From Thermoprotei archaeon (GTDB taxonomy: Archaea > Thermoproteota > Thermoprotei_A > Sulfolobales > Ignisphaeraceae): DNA of 14,229 nucleotides. Location: contig QMWY01000009.1 in NCBI GenBank assembly GCA_003661865.1, positions 1 through 14,229 on the forward strand. Direction: 5' to 3'. This document shows, one piece after another, positions 12,888 to 14,229 of the stretch (its first letter is position 1; every line of letters starts with the position of its first letter). Position numbers and translations under genes: made by a program. The notes under the pieces were generated by a model, which was given only the letters and a program-made list of their open reading frames with translations, was not told the origin of the DNA and searched no databases.

Positions 12888-14051
12888 CTAGCGGGATATG
12901 TCACGCCATAGAAGCCCCAGCTTATCGGCGTAGCTATAGACCTCTTCGAGCTCGCGCCTGCTCGGCCTCCTAGCCATGTCGCGGTACCTCTCCGGGTTCT
13001 TGACCACTAGGTGCTCGGGCCTGTACTGATCCATTATGTTTACCAGTACCCGTTCGCGCGGTAGGTTATCGGCTATCCAGCGGAGCACGTTCTTTGAGCA
13101 GCACTCGATGTGGTTGGGGAGCACTAGGTGCCTTATGATCATGTCCCCGTTCTCAGCGGCTATCCTGAGGTTCCTCGTGACCACCTCGAAGTAGCGCGGC
13201 ACCTTAGAGAGCCTTAGGGCGCACCTATCGTTGCCGTACTTGAAGTCGGGGAGCCATATGTCTATGACGTGCTTGAGGAGCTCCATGGCCTCGGTGGACA
13301 TGTAGAAGTTGCTGTTCCACAGCTGGGGCACGTTGACGTCTAGGTACCTGAAGCTCTCAAGGATTGTGTGGATGTTTGGAGTAGGCTCTCCCCCTACGTG
13401 GTTTATGTTGCGGGCGCCGTTGATCCTCAGCTCGCGCTGAATTATGGCTAGCTGCCTAGCGTCTACAGGTGCTCCTGCAAAGGGCTCTACCTGGCTGATA
13501 TCCCAGTTCTGGCAGTAGACGCACCTGAAGTTGCAGCCTCCGTAGAATATGGTTCCGCTAGGGACTAGCGGTGCCTCCTCCCCCATGTGGTGGAACCAGG
13601 AGTGTACGTAGGTTACCCTTCCAAGCCTGCAGACCCCCAGCCCCCTTGAACCGCTCCTACCGACCCTGCAGCGGAATTCGCAAAACCTGCATATCTTCAG
13701 GATCCAGTAGGCGATCTCTATCTTAACGTCTAGGAAGCTCGGCTTCGCATCCCCATACCTGCGCCTAAACTCTAGGTACCCCAGGTCCTCGCGCTCAACC
13801 TCGCGGAGCAGCGAGTAGAACCTCTTCTCCGCCTCGCGGTGAAGGCTCCAGAGCCCATCCTCATCAAGCCTTGCGGGATCCTCGTCTACTTGTACGCTGC
13901 GCGCGATCATAAACTTCGCAGGCCTCTCATCGCGCATAACAGCGTAGTACCACCTAAGGGCCTTGTTAAACACAGGGTTTGTGAGAGCCTCAACTGCGTC
14001 GGGCCTGACCGCTGCTACTATCGATGGCGTGACGTGGCGTAGCCACAGCAC
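12888..14051 (-). CDS. COG1313-type radical SAM protein (PflX-like)
   Basis: A 387-residue radical SAM protein. The 4Fe-4S motif is at 173, 177 and 180 (GGCNFRCVYCQNWDISQ), preceded by a second cysteine group (121, 124, 128, 141: CRFCEFRC...GVC) typical of the COG1313 'PflX' group related to pyruvate formate-lyase activases. GGEPTPNIHTILE (about 220) is the SAM-binding GGEP motif, and IDIWLPDFKYGN and IIRHLVLPNH also fit the family. The substrate is unknown. There is no glycyl-radical enzyme or AMMECR1/Memo partner in the window. The ~110-residue N-terminal helical extension is longer than in small activases. GTG 14051 is preceded by purine-rich AGAAGAGAGG and by TATA-like CGTATAGG about 25-35 bases upstream. 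Convergent with the tRNA, 24 bases apart. Confidence 0.88.
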   Translation of the reverse strand: MLWLRHVTPSIVAAVRPDAVEALTNPVFNKALRWYYAVMRDERPAKFMIARSVQVDEDPARLDEDGLWSLHREAEKRFYSLLREVEREDLGYLEFRRRYGDAKPSFLDVKIEIAYWILKICRFCEFRCRVGRSGSRGLGVCRLGRVTYVHSWFHHMGEEAPLVPSGTIFYGGCNFRCVYCQNWDISQVEPFAGAPVDARQLAIIQRELRINGARNINHVGGEPTPNIHTILESFRYLDVNVPQLWNSNFYMSTEAMELLKHVIDIWLPDFKYGNDRCALRLSKVPRYFEVVTRNLRIAAENGDMIIRHLVLPNHIECCSKNVLRWIADNLPRERVLVNIMDQYRPEHLVVKNPERYRDMARRPSRRELEEVYSYADKLGLLWRDISR

Positions 14052-14091
14052 CTCTCTTCTAACCCGGCAACCCTATACGTAGCCACGCCGA

Positions 14092-14229
14092 TTAACCTAG
14101 TGGGAGCTTACCCAGTTGCTGCAAGTGGCGGGGGGGCCCCACATCGACAGAACGAGGTACCACGGCGGGGGGCGCGAACCGGAACTCTAGAACGCGGGCA
14201 AAGGGGTCAAGGGGCGCCACGGGGGCAAC
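14092..14229. other. GC-rich foldable segment at the window edge
   Basis: From about 14125 to the end the sequence is about 70% G+C, well above its surroundings. GTTGC (14115-14119) can pair with GCAAC (14225-14229) and GTGGCG (14125-14130) with CGCCAC (14215-14220), separated by a small internal loop; CGCG at 14173-14176 can pair with 14193-14196 inside. This could be a structured RNA of about 115 bases, since stable RNAs of hyperthermophiles are GC-rich. I see no tRNA, RNase P or SRP core motif. The minus-strand frame ending in TAA at 14092-14094 is also open to the edge (...LQQLGKLPLG), so it could instead be the 3' end of a gene. Confidence 0.3.

Noticed and set aside
14145..14158. RNase P-like ACAGAAC motif
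   Set aside because: The other RNase P core sequence (GAGGAAAGUC type) is missing, and the motif is not in a suitable position relative to an enclosing helix.
14092..14229. Partial minus-strand gene end at the right edge
   Set aside because: Several frames are open because the segment is GC-rich, and Arg codon use (CGC/CGG/CGT) differs from the AGG-rich neighbours; kept only as an alternative to a structured RNA.

Overview
The window looks like chromosomal DNA from a hyperthermophilic crenarchaeon (Thermoproteota), most likely of the Desulfurococcales/Pyrodictiaceae type. The evidence is archaeal TATA boxes 30-45 bases before genes, frequent GTG/TTG starts, dense packing with 4-base overlaps, heavy use of AGG and ATA codons, an intron in the tRNA anticodon loop, and archaea-specific enzymes such as pantoate kinase and an Ard1-type N-acetyltransferase. 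The species cannot be named from this sequence alone. I see no insertion sequence, CRISPR array, prophage or plasmid function. The longest gene-free stretch is about 270 bases.

Layout. Bases 1-995 (+) hold a short, catalytically degenerate relative of HMG-CoA reductase. Bases 1045-1805 (-) hold a winged-helix protein and a 61-residue cysteine-containing protein, followed by a T-run. Bases 1984-4168 (+) hold a small unknown gene, then three overlapping genes: an HTH-phosphoribosyltransferase, a calcineurin-like phosphoesterase fold without its metal ligands, and a protein that reads like a sirtuin fold without its catalytic motifs. Bases 4143-6633 (-) form a coenzyme A operon: CoaBC, pantoate kinase, and a small uncharacterised helical protein. 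Divergent from it (6691-7889, +) are an Ard1/RimI N-acetyltransferase and a PA14-domain protein with no signal peptide. Bases 7886-9103 (-) encode a fold-type I aminotransferase. It shares a short divergent promoter with a degenerate medium-chain dehydrogenase (9178-10089, +). Next come a radical SAM protein with a vestigial B12-like N-terminal domain and an HTH/zinc-finger protein (10034-12128, -). Then follow a ribbon-helix-helix regulator and an intron-containing tRNA-Leu(CAA) (12395-12863, +), and a COG1313-type radical SAM protein (12888-14051, -). The last ~110 bases are very GC-rich and can fold, but their identity is unclear.

How the parts fit. The clear metabolic unit is CoA synthesis by the archaeal route: pantoate kinase plus CoaBC. 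The 4'-phosphopantothenate synthetase that should act between them is not in the window. The most unusual theme is the number of proteins that keep a recognisable enzyme fold but have lost catalytic or cofactor residues (HMG-CoA reductase-like, phosphoesterase-like, sirtuin-like, dehydrogenase-like). Two of these sit in one overlapping operon behind an HTH-phosphoribosyltransferase. That operon is the best candidate for an undescribed ligand-sensing or regulatory system. This is inference; the family calls for the degenerate members rest on motif spacing read by eye.
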